Below are positions 34,925 through 45,673 of a DNA stretch of 64,000 nucleotides, piece by piece (the first letter of the stretch is position 1; each line of letters starts with the position of its first letter). The position numbers and the translations under genes are program-made. Location of the stretch: positions 186,001 to 250,000 of the forward strand of contig MU385728.1 of assembly GCA_022497155.1 (NCBI GenBank), written 5' to 3'. The DNA comes from Whalleya microplaca (taxonomy: Eukaryota > Ascomycota > Sordariomycetes > Xylariales > Xylariaceae). The notes beneath the pieces were generated by a model. That model had not been told where the DNA came from and ran no database searches. It saw nothing but the letters and a program-made list of their open reading frames with translations.

Positions 34925-37226
34925 TGTGTTTTTGAAGTAACAAGTCTTTGAGTATGTCTATTATTTATGAAGTCATGTATGGCTAATGCGGTGCTCGATG
35001 GCTGATATTTATGCTGCTGGGGGATTGCGTGATCGATAACTCAATTAGGAATATGGTCAATACCATGGAGCTTGAATTTGTCAGCATGTGACAGCTTAGA
35101 AACCAACATCAAGTTGCATTTTCTCCAAATGCTCAAAACCAATTAGAAAGCCTTTCCTAAACTAGAGGCTTTGTAATAGAGATTGAGAGACTAACTACCA
35201 ATCTACGTATTAGAGTTGGTTTTGTCTTTTACTAATGTGTATCTCAGCCGATCGCATAGACTAGACATCGGGATAACCTCACTCCCGAAACTCTTTTGTC
35301 CGTGGACCGAACTCTAATGACTAGTGTTCAAATACCCCAAGAGTGGTGGAGCTGTAGATCTATGCTATCTATTGGGAGTAGGAGTGCCGAAAACATAAGT
35401 TCTCTCCTGCATGTAAAACATGGAATCCTTTGGAGTTTCCTGTCATTTAGCTTCATAGATTCCCTTTGCATGATTTTTATGACCTTGATTCTGTCCAGAG
35501 ATCGAACTCAACAACCCCATGTGTGAGACGTCGCGTATGGTGCCGTGCCTACTTTTTCTTAGAAGAGCTCTCCCCCTGACCCGCCCTTTGACCGTTTCCT
35601 TAACCATCGGTAGTAGTCGAACTAGACTTATAAGAAGAGCTCTCGTTTCTCTTGACTATATTAGTAGTACTGTATATATTATTGTAGTGTATACTCAGGA
35701 GTACCACCATAGTCGGCTGTTTAAGATGTGGAAACTGGGGGGTTGCATATTAGCATATGTGCAATATATTACAGTCTGGTAAGGCTAGAGTAAGTCGCTT
35801 GGTAATCGTGTATATACAACTGTGAATGAGTAGGGCTTGTCAATGCGAGATCAACAGTTGTGATCATTGGCTTTACAGAGACGGGGACCTAACCTGTACT
35901 GTCATGTTGTCGATAACTGTCTGGATGTAACCTAGCAAAGTGTTGTTAGGAGGCAGGGCGTTAGGGTACTTTTCTACGAGCCTTCTGATTGTATCTTTGT
36001 GCCTATTTAAGAGAATTGACGGTAATGGATGAGATGATCACGAAACTGTTCGGGAACTGGCGCTCAATCAGGCTACATATTTCCCAATGAGTCTTCAATT
36101 GACCACCGGACGCGTTCTGGTTGGAACCTTGAACAAGAAGCCTCTAAGTGCTTGAAGACAACTGCAGGTAAATATATATCAAGTGCGACTAGAACTGGTC
36201 ACCGAATACTTAAGGAGAACAAGCTTGCTTGACAAGAGTAAAATGGCTGTGTTGTATTCTGCTGGTGACTCACTACCTACCTTCAGCATTCTGGTCTTGT
36301 TAGTAAGAGAGCATAAGAAACTTTATCATTAATGGCTTATGGGAACCACTCGCATTCGTACTAATTACTTCGAATATTTATGTATACGGAAAACTTGCCG
36401 CATACAAAACACTTGGCAAAGAATAGTCTCCATCCCTTCCCTAGGAATGACTGAGCATGACAGAAAGATGCTTAACGAGGTAATATAATATAATAGAGCT
36501 CTTATGTTGTACATTATATAGTCTGGAAGCCTTTAGTGGTAGTTGAAGTGTGTTGCGCTTCAATGGAATATTTAATCATCTAAGAGACAAACCTTGGGTA
36601 ATACTATATGCTCATGTAAGTCTATGCGAACGGACAAGGACAAAAACTGAAGCTTCAACCATAGGAACTCAACCGTTAGAAATTAGAAAGACGTTAGGTG
36701 ATTGATTCAAAGTATTCATCATGTTTGAAAATCATGGCCTATAATTACTGCATATTCCTTTGGCCCTTTGGGCTGAGTTACCTATCGTAGGATTGACGAT
36801 ATCGTTGTTATAGGTAATCTAGGCATGGTGAACTTGATAGCTGGGATATTCACTTGCCAGTTTGAGTATGTGTAATACTAGTCGAAATGCGGTCTTGTAA
36901 GAAATGACTTGATGCTTTTGAGAGTTTGCTAGAGGTGGTATGTTGTAGATAGCCCCTAACCATACGAACACTACATGTACGTTTTGTTGTTGGAAGGCCC
37001 GGCTGCTCGCAGCTGGCACACAGCTGTGTGTAAAACCGACCTTTTTAAATTCATAGTAGCCCATTTGCCGAAGACAACCTATGCATCTAAATCTGCACCA
37101 ATCTCATCTCATATCTTCGAAAATATTGACAACTTTATCATATCCTTTGGCGAGTACACCTACTGATGCAATAAGAGTCAAAAATGAAATTTACTTCCCA
37201 TTTGTCCATTCATCTGACGAAGCAAG
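34925..37226. other. AT-rich intergenic region, no supported gene
   Basis: 2.3 kb of AT-rich DNA with only short, featureless ORFs. The left end is the promoter side of the oxidoreductase gene and the right end that of the next plus-strand gene. Confidence 0.5.
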
Positions 37227-38279
37227 ATGCTACCGTCAAGCCCGGCGGTAGAGCCAATTTCTAGCATGCTGACTGTCATTATCACAACATCGCCTACGCC
37301 TTCCGCCCCTTCAACAGAGCTTGTATCAGCAATCTTATCCTCATTTGGTGCTCATTGTGTACCGTTACTATCCTGCAGGGTTATCGTTGTTTTTGACACG
37401 TATGACCGGGTTTCACCTCTTGCGCGCTTAAAGAAGGGCCTGGTCACACCTAAGGGAGCTACAGACTTTGATCTATACAAACGGAATGTCAAAGATTTCA
37501 TACTGAACCGGTTCTACCCCGATGGTGCGGAATATTCCCTCACCCAAGGACAAGGTAAAGCTGAGTACGGTTACAGCGCTGTCGAGATAAATGTTGTTCC
37601 TTTTCTTACAATGCAGACGACGGACGGCCGTGTCACTTTTATAGAACCTTCAAAACGGCTGGGGTTTGGGCTTGCTGTTCGTTCTGCGCTACGAATGACT
37701 GGAACACCATTTGTATGGGTACAACAACATGACTGGCCCCTAATCGCCGACATTCCATTGGGACCAATGCTGGATATCATGAAGGTCTTTGAATCAGACG
37801 AGACCACCCCAGTCAAGTACATCTGCCTCCCATCAGTACGAATGTTATCCTACGCTGTCTCTGCCCATGTCTTGGAATTTCCTCACCTGAGGAGCTTGAC
37901 TACGTCCCTGAAGCGCGACTTTTACATAGAACCGCACCGTGGGGCCAGCATCCCCCTGACTCCGCTTTTCTTCTGGCATGACAAGCCTCACCTGGCATCG
38001 ACTAGGCATTATCTATCCCGTGTCTTCCCAACACGCCTCGCTATGTCACGAGGAGCTTTTATCGAGGACACCATTGGACAGCGAGCAAGAGACCAAATGA
38101 AGCAAGGTGACTGGGCTAAATGGGCAAGTTGGCTTTATTACCCCGACGAAGGAAAACAACTGTGTTTGAGACACTTGCAAGGTCGGACGTGGGAAGGAAC
38201 TGAAAAAGAGCTGGAAAAGAAGGCACAATGGAAAGAACGGAACAGCAAGAAAGACGTCAAACTTATTGAGGATAGGTAG
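37227..38279 (+). CDS. Unknown protein, possibly a glycosyltransferase-like fold
   Basis: A single-exon ORF of 350 residues. The body starts with a beta strand (MLTVIITTSPTPSAPSTELV) and continues with CRVIVVFDTYDRVS, KRLGFGLAVRSALRM, TPFVWVQQHDWPLIADIPLG and KYICLPSVRMLSY. It ends with a basic, charged tail (EKELEKKAQWKERNSKK). The alternation of strand and helix, an FDxxD-like element and a second QHDW acidic position resemble nucleotide-diphospho-sugar transferases of GT-A type. I see no diagnostic DxD in a firm context, so this is only a structural guess. There is no signal peptide or clear membrane segment. A start at 37266 (MLTVII) is an alternative. GC content is above the flanks. Confidence 0.7.
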   Translation: MLPSSPAVEPISSMLTVIITTSPTPSAPSTELVSAILSSFGAHCVPLLSCRVIVVFDTYDRVSPLARLKKGLVTPKGATDFDLYKRNVKDFILNRFYPDGAEYSLTQGQGKAEYGYSAVEINVVPFLTMQTTDGRVTFIEPSKRLGFGLAVRSALRMTGTPFVWVQQHDWPLIADIPLGPMLDIMKVFESDETTPVKYICLPSVRMLSYAVSAHVLEFPHLRSLTTSLKRDFYIEPHRGASIPLTPLFFWHDKPHLASTRHYLSRVFPTRLAMSRGAFIEDTIGQRARDQMKQGDWAKWASWLYYPDEGKQLCLRHLQGRTWEGTEKELEKKAQWKERNSKKDVKLIEDR

Positions 38280-39362
38280 TTTGTAGCGGCCCACACGCAT
38301 TGTTAAGAGCCGCTCACAAATCAATCTACTTATTTCAGATGAAGACCTTGTCGCAGCTCTCTGACATCCACATGCAAACACCAGTATTACTTGAGAGCAC
38401 GACTCGATGCATGTATTCGCATTTTTCGGCACCGCTGGGAGACCTATGTTGGCTCATATGAAATATTTCGCTCATCAGTCTAAGTTGTCATTGAATTGCC
38501 ATATGAACCTAGGATCTGAGATTAGCGAAGCCTGCCATATATCGCACGCAGAATCAGTAAACCAGTATGGCTTCCACATCCACATATTGAACTAGACGTT
38601 TTATCATAGCCTATATTTATCAATCGGCTACCTATTTGAAGATATAGAGAATGTTATGAAAAAGAAGACTATATTATAGAACTGCCGTATCACTGCGATA
38701 TCAAATTGTGGGCGAAGACAGGCACTGTTGAGGCGTAATTGTTTCTTTAGGGTACCCGTCTAGAACACTCCGAGTCACTAGCACTAATATGACATTGAAA
38801 ACGAATTCGATGAATATCTAGAAGGTCACCCTTGGCTCAGTAACACCAACTCAGAAGTAATTCAAGGAAAAACAACACGAACGCTGAAAGAACCTTGATC
38901 TTCCTACTTCCACTACGTAAACCTGTACCTCACTCCTGTCACTAATATTGACGACAATGCTCCGAGGGTTAAGGTTCAAGATGAATAACAAGAGGCGTAA
39001 TTAAGGCTGTGCCTCTGGTTGATACTAATTGTTCCTAATACTGTCGTCTCGATAGGCACATTCCATGTCGGTCTCGGCATAAAATGGGTTATGAGGGTAG
39101 TTGTTAAGGCTACAGTTCTTGCACGCGGAAATATAGAATCTGATCATCCCTGCTGGTGTGCCGATAATTCGCATTGTACTCCGTGCCATGCTTTATGTCG
39201 TATTTTGTCTAGCCGCCTCCCTCTGACTGTCCGTCAAGGTCGGCGTAGAGCGCTTAAACACACCTAAGTAGGATGCGATCCCTCTTTCTTCAATGGTACT
39301 CTTTCCCATGAGCCACCCAATTGTCTCAATCTCAAAAGACATCTCACCACCGGAAGGTCCTC
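38280..39362. other. Intergenic spacer, no supported gene
   Basis: AT-rich sequence between two convergent genes. Only short ORFs are present. Confidence 0.5.
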
Positions 39363-39725
39363 TTAAGTCGCGGTGCATAACCAACAAATAGCCAAAGCTA
39401 AGAGTCCCGCCCCTATCACACTCGGCCGGCCTGCCACCATCGTGGCTCCCGCTTTATGAACACCAGAGATGCCACCGCCTTTCCTGCCGTTGTTGACTAG
39501 GCACTGCGCGAAATTTGATCCGTCGGCGAGCTCGTCTGACAACTGACACCACAGGACGCAGTCGTCGACCAGATTGACACTGTTGGGAGCGCAGCACGCG
39601 GCCATCGCTGCCTCGGTGCCGTTATCGCGCGGCACCATCCCCACCGTGATGTCGCCCACGATGTGGAGCTGCTGGAAGTCCGGCAAGCTGTCCGCACTGC
39701 ATGTCTTGTTTGCGCCGAGGGCCAT
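39363..39725 (-). CDS. Small Cys-rich protein with C-terminal hydrophobic anchor
   Basis: A single-exon ORF of 120 residues starting at ATG 39725. It has no N-terminal signal peptide. The body contains spaced cysteines and acidic residues (NKTCSADSLPDFQQLHIVGD, then AACCAPNSVNLVDDCVLWCQL, then SNFAQCLVNNGRKGG). A C-terminal hydrophobic segment at about 98-120 (SVIGAGLLALAICWLC) ends the protein. This could be a tail anchor or a GPI-type tail, but the missing signal peptide argues for tail anchoring or for a missed upstream exon. I recall similar short fungal proteins beginning with the same kind of Cys-poor leader, without known function. The high GC content of 39420-39725 against AT-rich flanks supports coding. 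Confidence 0.6.
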   Translation of the reverse strand: MALGANKTCSADSLPDFQQLHIVGDITVGMVPRDNGTEAAMAACCAPNSVNLVDDCVLWCQLSDELADGSNFAQCLVNNGRKGGGISGVHKAGATMVAGRPSVIGAGLLALAICWLCTAT

Positions 39726-40070
39726 TATGTTTCTCTGCCTAGGGTGGCCTTAGTATATATCTAAAAGCCTTTCGCAATGCCTGTGTGGAATTTGGCGGCG
39801 CTTACTATTTTAGGCTTTTTTGGTCGAGTATGTAAGTCCTCCTGTGAGAGAGCTGATGGGGTTTGACGATGAACAAGATTTTTTCTCAGCTCTAGGCATG
39901 CGATGCATTCAGTACATATAGATATGATGTATTGCACGTGGAGGAATGCATTCTGAGGCGCAATCTCCGCGATGGCGGAATTTTCTGATCTTAAGGTAGC
40001 CGAACAATACGTCGAATAGCCAATCAATGCCTTTATTAACGGCATCGACAGGGAATAGTCTAGTAAGATT

Positions 40071-40180
40071 AAACAGGTCAAACAGGTCAAACAGGTCAAA
40101 CAGGTCAAACAGGCCAAACAGGTCAAACAGGCCAAACAGGTTAAGCAGGTCAAACAGGTTAAGCAGGTTAAGCAAGTCAA
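40071..40180. repeat. Minisatellite, 9-base unit (AAACAGGTC), about 12 copies
   Basis: Near-perfect units at the left become degenerate to the right (AAACAGGCC, TAAGCAGGT). The minus-strand ORFs through it (Leu-Thr-Cys or Leu-Phe-Asp repeats) are products of the repeat. A 3-fold period is kept because the unit is 9 bases. Confidence 0.9.
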
Positions 40181-40310
40181 GGTGGCTAGGGAGGCGCTGG
40201 CAGCCTGGGAGGTTAATGTCAGGTTACATGACCACCTATTGCGGGCCCCACTTTAATCCCACAGGATTAAAGGCCTTCCTCCTTCACCCTCTTTTAGCTT
40301 AGCTCTTCAT

Positions 40311-40333
40311 CACATACACACACACACACACAC
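40311..40333. repeat. (CA)n microsatellite
   Basis: About eleven CA dinucleotides with one T interruption. Confidence 0.9.
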
Positions 40334-41081
40334 TGCAGATAGCTTCGTTCTAGAGGAACATAGGCCTTTTAGCCATTCTCTTCACACGCAGCCTGAGGCT
40401 CCGTGTACTGTGTCCGTCTATCTCGTTATAGTTAAGGTGGTCAGGAAGGTCAGATGGGAGGCGTTAAATTGTGTTTGAAAGATCCAATTTGTTTCTAAAA
40501 AAAAATTAATTCGTTACCGAAAGTTAGATCAGATCAGATAAGATAAGAAAACGCGCGCTTCGATTTTTTATCACAGTTTTGGTAGAATTGAAGCTCTTTA
40601 AGTATTGCGGTTATTTATTGTTGAAAGAGGTTTGTAGAGTTGTGTGAGAATTAGAAATGATACATCCATCTACTAAAAAAATGTACCGCGGGGTAGGTAC
40701 CTCTACTATTACGCAGATCAAAGTGAAAATAGCCAGGAACAGAGTGAAAATAGCCAACCCGGTCGGCCAAGACATCGAATCTACGAAATGTTCTAACGTT
40801 AATAAGTTATCGATTCCTGTATAGGGATTGGAATTATGTCATAGCTGAACGGCTTCGTCCCTTTTTCCTTGATTGTTTTTTCAGTTCAAACGGAACACAT
40901 CTGAATTTAGTTAGCGAATCCTTACGGCTGTGTGCCTTATTGAGACGGTAAGGCATAACATTAAACTCATAGCTCAGTCTACACCTAGCAAATTCGCGCT
41001 AGGAACTTATCGCTAATGTGTATATTAATTATCAATGGAACTCCTTTAAAGATACATTTCAAGTTGGAAATTAGTTTTATG

Positions 41082-41157
41082 TCACCGCGCGGGACTCGTG
41101 GACTCGATGTTATTGGATCTCACCGCGCGGGACTCGTGGACTCGATGTTATTGGATC
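41082..41157. repeat. Perfect 38-base tandem duplication
   Basis: A 38-base unit starting TCACCGCGCGGGACTCGTGG occurs twice head to tail without mismatch. The unit is GC-rich in AT-rich surroundings. The left half contains GCGCGGGACTCG followed by GGACTCGA, an internal repeat. Confidence 0.95.
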
Positions 41158-41382
41158 TCAGTTGAATAGGACTTGAAAGAATGAGATGTTGCTAAGTGAG
41201 TACACTGCGTAGTAATTGGTGAAAACGTATTTCAGATGAGTGCTAGCACTTAAGCATTGTAGATGGCCCTTGTATATTGCATGTAATCGGGGAAAGTGGT
41301 AAGGCGTGGTCTGGTTTTTATACTCCGCAGATGTGAAAGACTACAGAATTACAACTACTAAAGAGGCAACCCATGGCGCTTA

Positions 41383-42576
41383 TCAGTATGAACCAGTGAT
41401 TCCCGACCCCTTCTCAACAGCGATCCTAGTTCTTTCATCGAGGTCCTCCTTGGGCAAGCCTAGCGCATCGTTATATAGACCATACAATGGTTCATACGCG
41501 CCAGACCCATTACCTGATCCCTCAGGGTAGAAGGTTCGCACGTACATAGCTCTCATGAACCCTTTTCGGTTTCCCTGCTTCATCAAATCCAAAGCATTCT
41601 GGTATCGTTCAGTTGATTTTTCATAGCTAATTTTCCAGTCCGAGTCCTTGGTCCCTGTCACTCGCAAGACCGATTCGAACATGTCTTTCTGGCTCACGCA
41701 AAAGGAGGAGAAGTAGACAAACTTGTTCTTGAAGCTTGCAAGAGTGAGTGCCCCATCCTTTTCACTATTTGCCTTCTCTGGCAAGGAGAACACTTTAGCA
41801 ACGGCGCGCCCGGTTTGGTCCCAGGTAGATGTGTTGATGCGGGCCGTGCCGTCGCTATGCACAATCTAGAGTTAGCAAATGACTCAGGTAATTCGTGTAC
41901 GATGATCCCCGTCTCAGAACATTTGACTGTGCAAACATCCCAGCCTGGTAGTGTTGGATTTCTAGATATGGAATAGAATGATAAAGCAAAAAAGAAAACC
42001 TGCCAAACACGTACTCAAAAAAGACCACTGAACGATTCTGAAAATCAAAACCATATCTATCAGTTGTACCAGCCAGACTGAATTCGTACCAGAAGCCTGA
42101 CACGAATTGAATCCAAGAACTCTTGCCGAGCTCCTCAATTCGTTTTACGACGGCGCGATGGCCAGGCCCAAGGAAGGTCTCATCGGATGATGGATGAGTT
42201 GGATCTAGGCCCCATCCATTCGGAACGATATATGGGACGCCGGCTTCGGCTGCTGCCTCGACTAGCTTTAGCGACGTATCACGAGGAGCCATAGCCGCAA
42301 GAGTTATGATGAGAACTTCCTGTCCTCGGAGGGCGGCAACTAAAGTCGAGGGGTCGTCATAATTGACTTTGGAGACTTTCAGACTAGCCGGTATGACGGC
42401 TTCGCTGTCAGTTCGGGTGATGGCTGTCAATTCGTGCTTTCCGGTCTTGAGAAGCTCTTCGACGATGACCTTGCCGATGGTACCGGTAGCCTTATATGAC
42501 GTTAGCTGGTACCTTTCGGAATCAACATAATCCATGAACCTACCCCGATAATGGCAATCTTCTGTACAGTAGCCAT
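41383..42576 (-). CDS. NmrA-like / isoflavone-reductase-like NAD(P)-binding protein
   Basis: Model complement(join(41383..41865,42011..42490,42544..42576)), 331 residues, in frame. Exon 1 (33 bases, MATVQKIAIIG) and exon 2 (ATGTIGKVIVEELL) together form the Rossmann dinucleotide motif GxxGxxG, split by an intron with branch AGCTAAC. Next come ITRTDSEAVIPASLKVSKVNY, a segment GQEVLIITLAAMAPRD and AGVPYIVPNGWGLDP. The C-terminal part (ARINTSTWDQTGRAVAKVF) is typical of the NmrA-like group of atypical short-chain dehydrogenases. Such proteins are either redox-sensing regulators or reductases of aromatic substrates. No Tyr-x3-Lys catalytic pair is evident, which fits a regulator. The donor of intron 2 (GTGTTT at 42010) is weak, so that junction is the least certain part. 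Confidence 0.87.
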
Positions 42577-43972
42577 GTTTGACTTCGTATATTGAAATAA
42601 GTGGGAAAGCTTGACCTCGACGTACAATGGTCTATTTCAAATTGTGTATATTCGCTTGAAATATGGAATGATGGTGAATTGGATGGTGAATTGCGTGATG
42701 GTCTATAACAGACATGCGGACTCCTGCATATTTCTATGCTGTCGCTTGCCCTTTCGAGTCCCCCTTTTTATGCTTGGATCGTTATGATCTCGGTCTATTA
42801 CGGTTGCCGAGATGGTCGATTGGACCGACTCCGAGAAGCATGATAGCGCCGCCTAACCAATATTTTTGGTGTAGTACGAAGCTGGTGGCTTGCCGCACTA
42901 TTGATTCAAGTAGGTCCTTTGCATGCCAGCATATGCAGCCGGTTGGATCAATGAACGACTGTCTGCATAAACTTTGACCTATCTCCGTTCAATGCTTAAC
43001 CGCGGCGTTACGTGTCCATCCTATTTTCTTACTATTAATATGATATATCACTCACTTCCAACTGTAACAGGGCTCGTTATTGCTCCTGATTGGTGGTATG
43101 ACTCGGTATGAGAAGAATCTTAATTACGGAAATAAGGGATACCAAAGGGGATACTACTTACGTCCGACGTTATTAATCCCGTCCATACCCCGTGCTGGCT
43201 GAAAAGAGATCTTCGATCTCGTGTTACTGTTAAATTAGCTAATTATTTAGAGGCTTATGAGCAAGTGGCCTTAGTCAGCATGAAGCTGCATCTGTAGAAT
43301 CATTTAAGTTTTGAAATGCCATCTGGCGACCTAAAGCCATATAGAAAGGGCTGATTGTCTTTAAATAGTAAGGCCCCATTCCTAGAACAGCATTAACGGA
43401 CTCGCTTTTGCCACAACAGTTCAAGAGAGATGTACAGAAGGTACATGAATTACCTATGAAGCTTCCTACAGTTATAGGCTACAGGATTTACTTACCTCCA
43501 CGCTTCATACATTCTGCTTACGTAATTTAAAACGAACTTATCTTTACCTATTCATCGGCTTTAATCTATGATTACGATAACTAAAGTTTTTGTGATGCTG
43601 AAGTGATGGGTATGATTCTTGGCGAGGACTATCTCTGCATCGACAATATTGTCTTCAACCAAATTTCGCCCTCGAATTGTAATATCTGCATTGTATGGGT
43701 AATAGAGCCGGCAATCAGCTGAGGAGATCTGGGATGAACTTTGAATTTGGATAGCCTGATCATGCCTGTTGGCATTGACTCGATTATGTCTGATGAACAA
43801 TGTGGTGTACCCTATATGATACCCTCTAATGAAGCATATGTAGGCCATGAGTATCATAGTAGTTATTATTAGAGAAGTATCACCAGTAGAGTCCTCGGGG
43901 GCATAGCCAATACTGCGTACTATATACAGCCACAGCTTGTGGGCATATACAGGCTGAGCCACCTAGATTACC
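42577..43972. other. AT-rich intergenic region
   Basis: Upstream region of the NmrA-like gene, then AT-rich DNA. A 133-codon minus-strand ORF at 43561-43962 has no recognisable domain and atypical composition; it is not called. Confidence 0.45.
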
Positions 43973-44058
43973 AGTCACACATAGACCTGTACAAGTCCCA
44001 CCCATGGGGTTGATCCCATAGTCCCGCGGGACTCCTATGTACAGGTCTAGTCACACAT
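43973..44058. mobile_element. 66-base inverted-repeat insert flanked by a 10-base direct repeat
   Basis: AGTCACACAT occurs at 43973-43982 and again at 44049-44058. Between them, 43983-44048 begins AGACCTGTACA and ends with its exact reverse complement TGTACAGGTCT. An inner palindrome GTCCCGCGGGAC sits at 44021-44032. This arrangement is what a tiny non-autonomous element with target duplication would leave; a folding-back repeat of other origin is possible. Confidence 0.6.
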
Positions 44059-44301
44059 CTCTGTAATCCGACACCTTTCACAACACAGGAGTGCTCTGAT
44101 CAGTTTGATCCATGTTGTTTGGGCAAGGTTATCAACAGATGGGTTAGGCGAGTGTATACGATTGTCAAATTCAACTTCTGAAGACACCTACCATTTTCGT
44201 CGGCGATGTCGTTGATCCGAAATCATCTGTCCAAGGGGGTGTTCGAACGGTGCCATTAGTTGGGGGTTCCTCATTGGAGTCTGCGCTCTAATATCAGTCA
44301 C

Positions 44302-44788
44302 TTAATGGTCGAAACGTCTAAAACGACTGTGTATATGGCTAAAACGACTGTGTTCCACCCAATAGTGGATATACCTACGCCACAGTACATTCTCTTAATA
44401 AACGTAAGTATCTTTTATATCAATTAAAAAGTTCATGTTTTATAATAATACTATTTGTTTTTGAAGCTATTATAAGGGCTGAATTTGTCGGCGGCAGCAT
44501 ATAAATTGAATTTAATTGCTATTTAAGGCAGTAGATAATCCGACAAATAGTGAAAGCCTTAATGCCCTCATTAGCAGCGCCGACAAGGAGTAGTTCGGGA
44601 CTATAGGAGGTATATAACACCTTAAACTTGCTCGAATAGCTGTATGGGTATTTAAAGTATAGGAGATATACATTTAGTTATTAGGAAAATGTATTGCGGC
44701 TTAAGTATATCTACTATCTATCCACTATTTAATGGAATACAGTCGTTTTAGCCATGTATACAGTCGTTTTAGACGTTTCGCTTAATGG
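44302..44788. mobile_element. MITE with about 48-base terminal inverted repeats and 7-base target duplication
   Basis: The element is 44309-44781 (473 bases), flanked by TTAATGG at 44302-44308 and 44782-44788. Its left end and the reverse complement of its right end share CGAAACGTCTAAAACGACTG and then a second TAAAACGACTGT, with about three mismatches in 48 bases. The interior is AT-rich and has no transposase ORF. Size, TIRs and target duplication fit a non-autonomous DNA transposon. Confidence 0.85.
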
Positions 44789-45673
44789 TAGTGGCTGGGA
44801 ATCTTTTGAAGGTTAAGGAAATGATGCCCTGCATCGCTTTGAGCCTTTCGTTCTCGTTGAAATATTTAGTTTTGTGTATTCTTTTATATCCTCGTCGTCT
44901 AAGTTAACATCACGTTCATGCTATTGTAGTGTATTTCGTCCCACGTTTCGGGCATCATCAAAGTCCTCCGGCATGATCTCTAGCCAATCCATACGAAGTA
45001 TATACCTCAATTTACTTTTGTAGGAAGATCAAGCAGTTCAATATTTATGCGATCCTAGCATCTTCATGAGATTCTGATTGTATGCCTCATTGCAAAATAT
45101 CTCGACTACCATAGTGATCGAGAGAACCGCTCCAGATTTATGTGTGTAATGATAAGAGCAGTGATTTTAAGATGTGGTACGTGTGCTGATTGGCCAATCT
45201 GAGTGCTTCCGTGGGATCGGAATGCGATCGAAGCATGACGTCACCGCTTTTAATCGTACTACCTTTTCGGCCAGGGAATGACACTCGTGACTTGTGACTG
45301 GCAAATCACTACTACCAAACATGTAAATCCCTTACTGAAACATGACCCATGATGGCAGCCACGATGCACAATTGTATGAGTTTGAGACTTACTAATCTGT
45401 AGGTACCGAGGTTCCCGCCTGATATTATTTTTCTTTCCCTCTTGCATTAAGTTCTCGATTCCATGTTCCTATCCCCCACTCAATATCTAGTCAGGTAGCT
45501 CATCTATTTTGAAGTTGAATTTTCTGTTTTCCATTTCTCGTTGCATGAGCGTTTCCCCATGTGTCTTCGTTTGTAGTAGGCATCTATGATACTCCACACT
45601 ACCTAGAGGATTTGTATCATTACATTACTACTGGTCTCCTAAAGTCTGAAAACCGCCTCTTTAGCAATTCATA
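44789..45673. other. Intergenic region upstream of the sugar transporter
   Basis: AT-rich, with no supported gene. It probably holds the promoter of the transporter in its last few hundred bases. Confidence 0.5.

Noticed and set aside
39761..40180. ORF with Leu-Thr-Cys repeats
   Set aside because: Produced by the 9-base minisatellite, no start context or domain.
43561..43962. 133-codon minus-strand ORF
   Set aside because: No domain, AT-rich flanks, no consistent codon bias.
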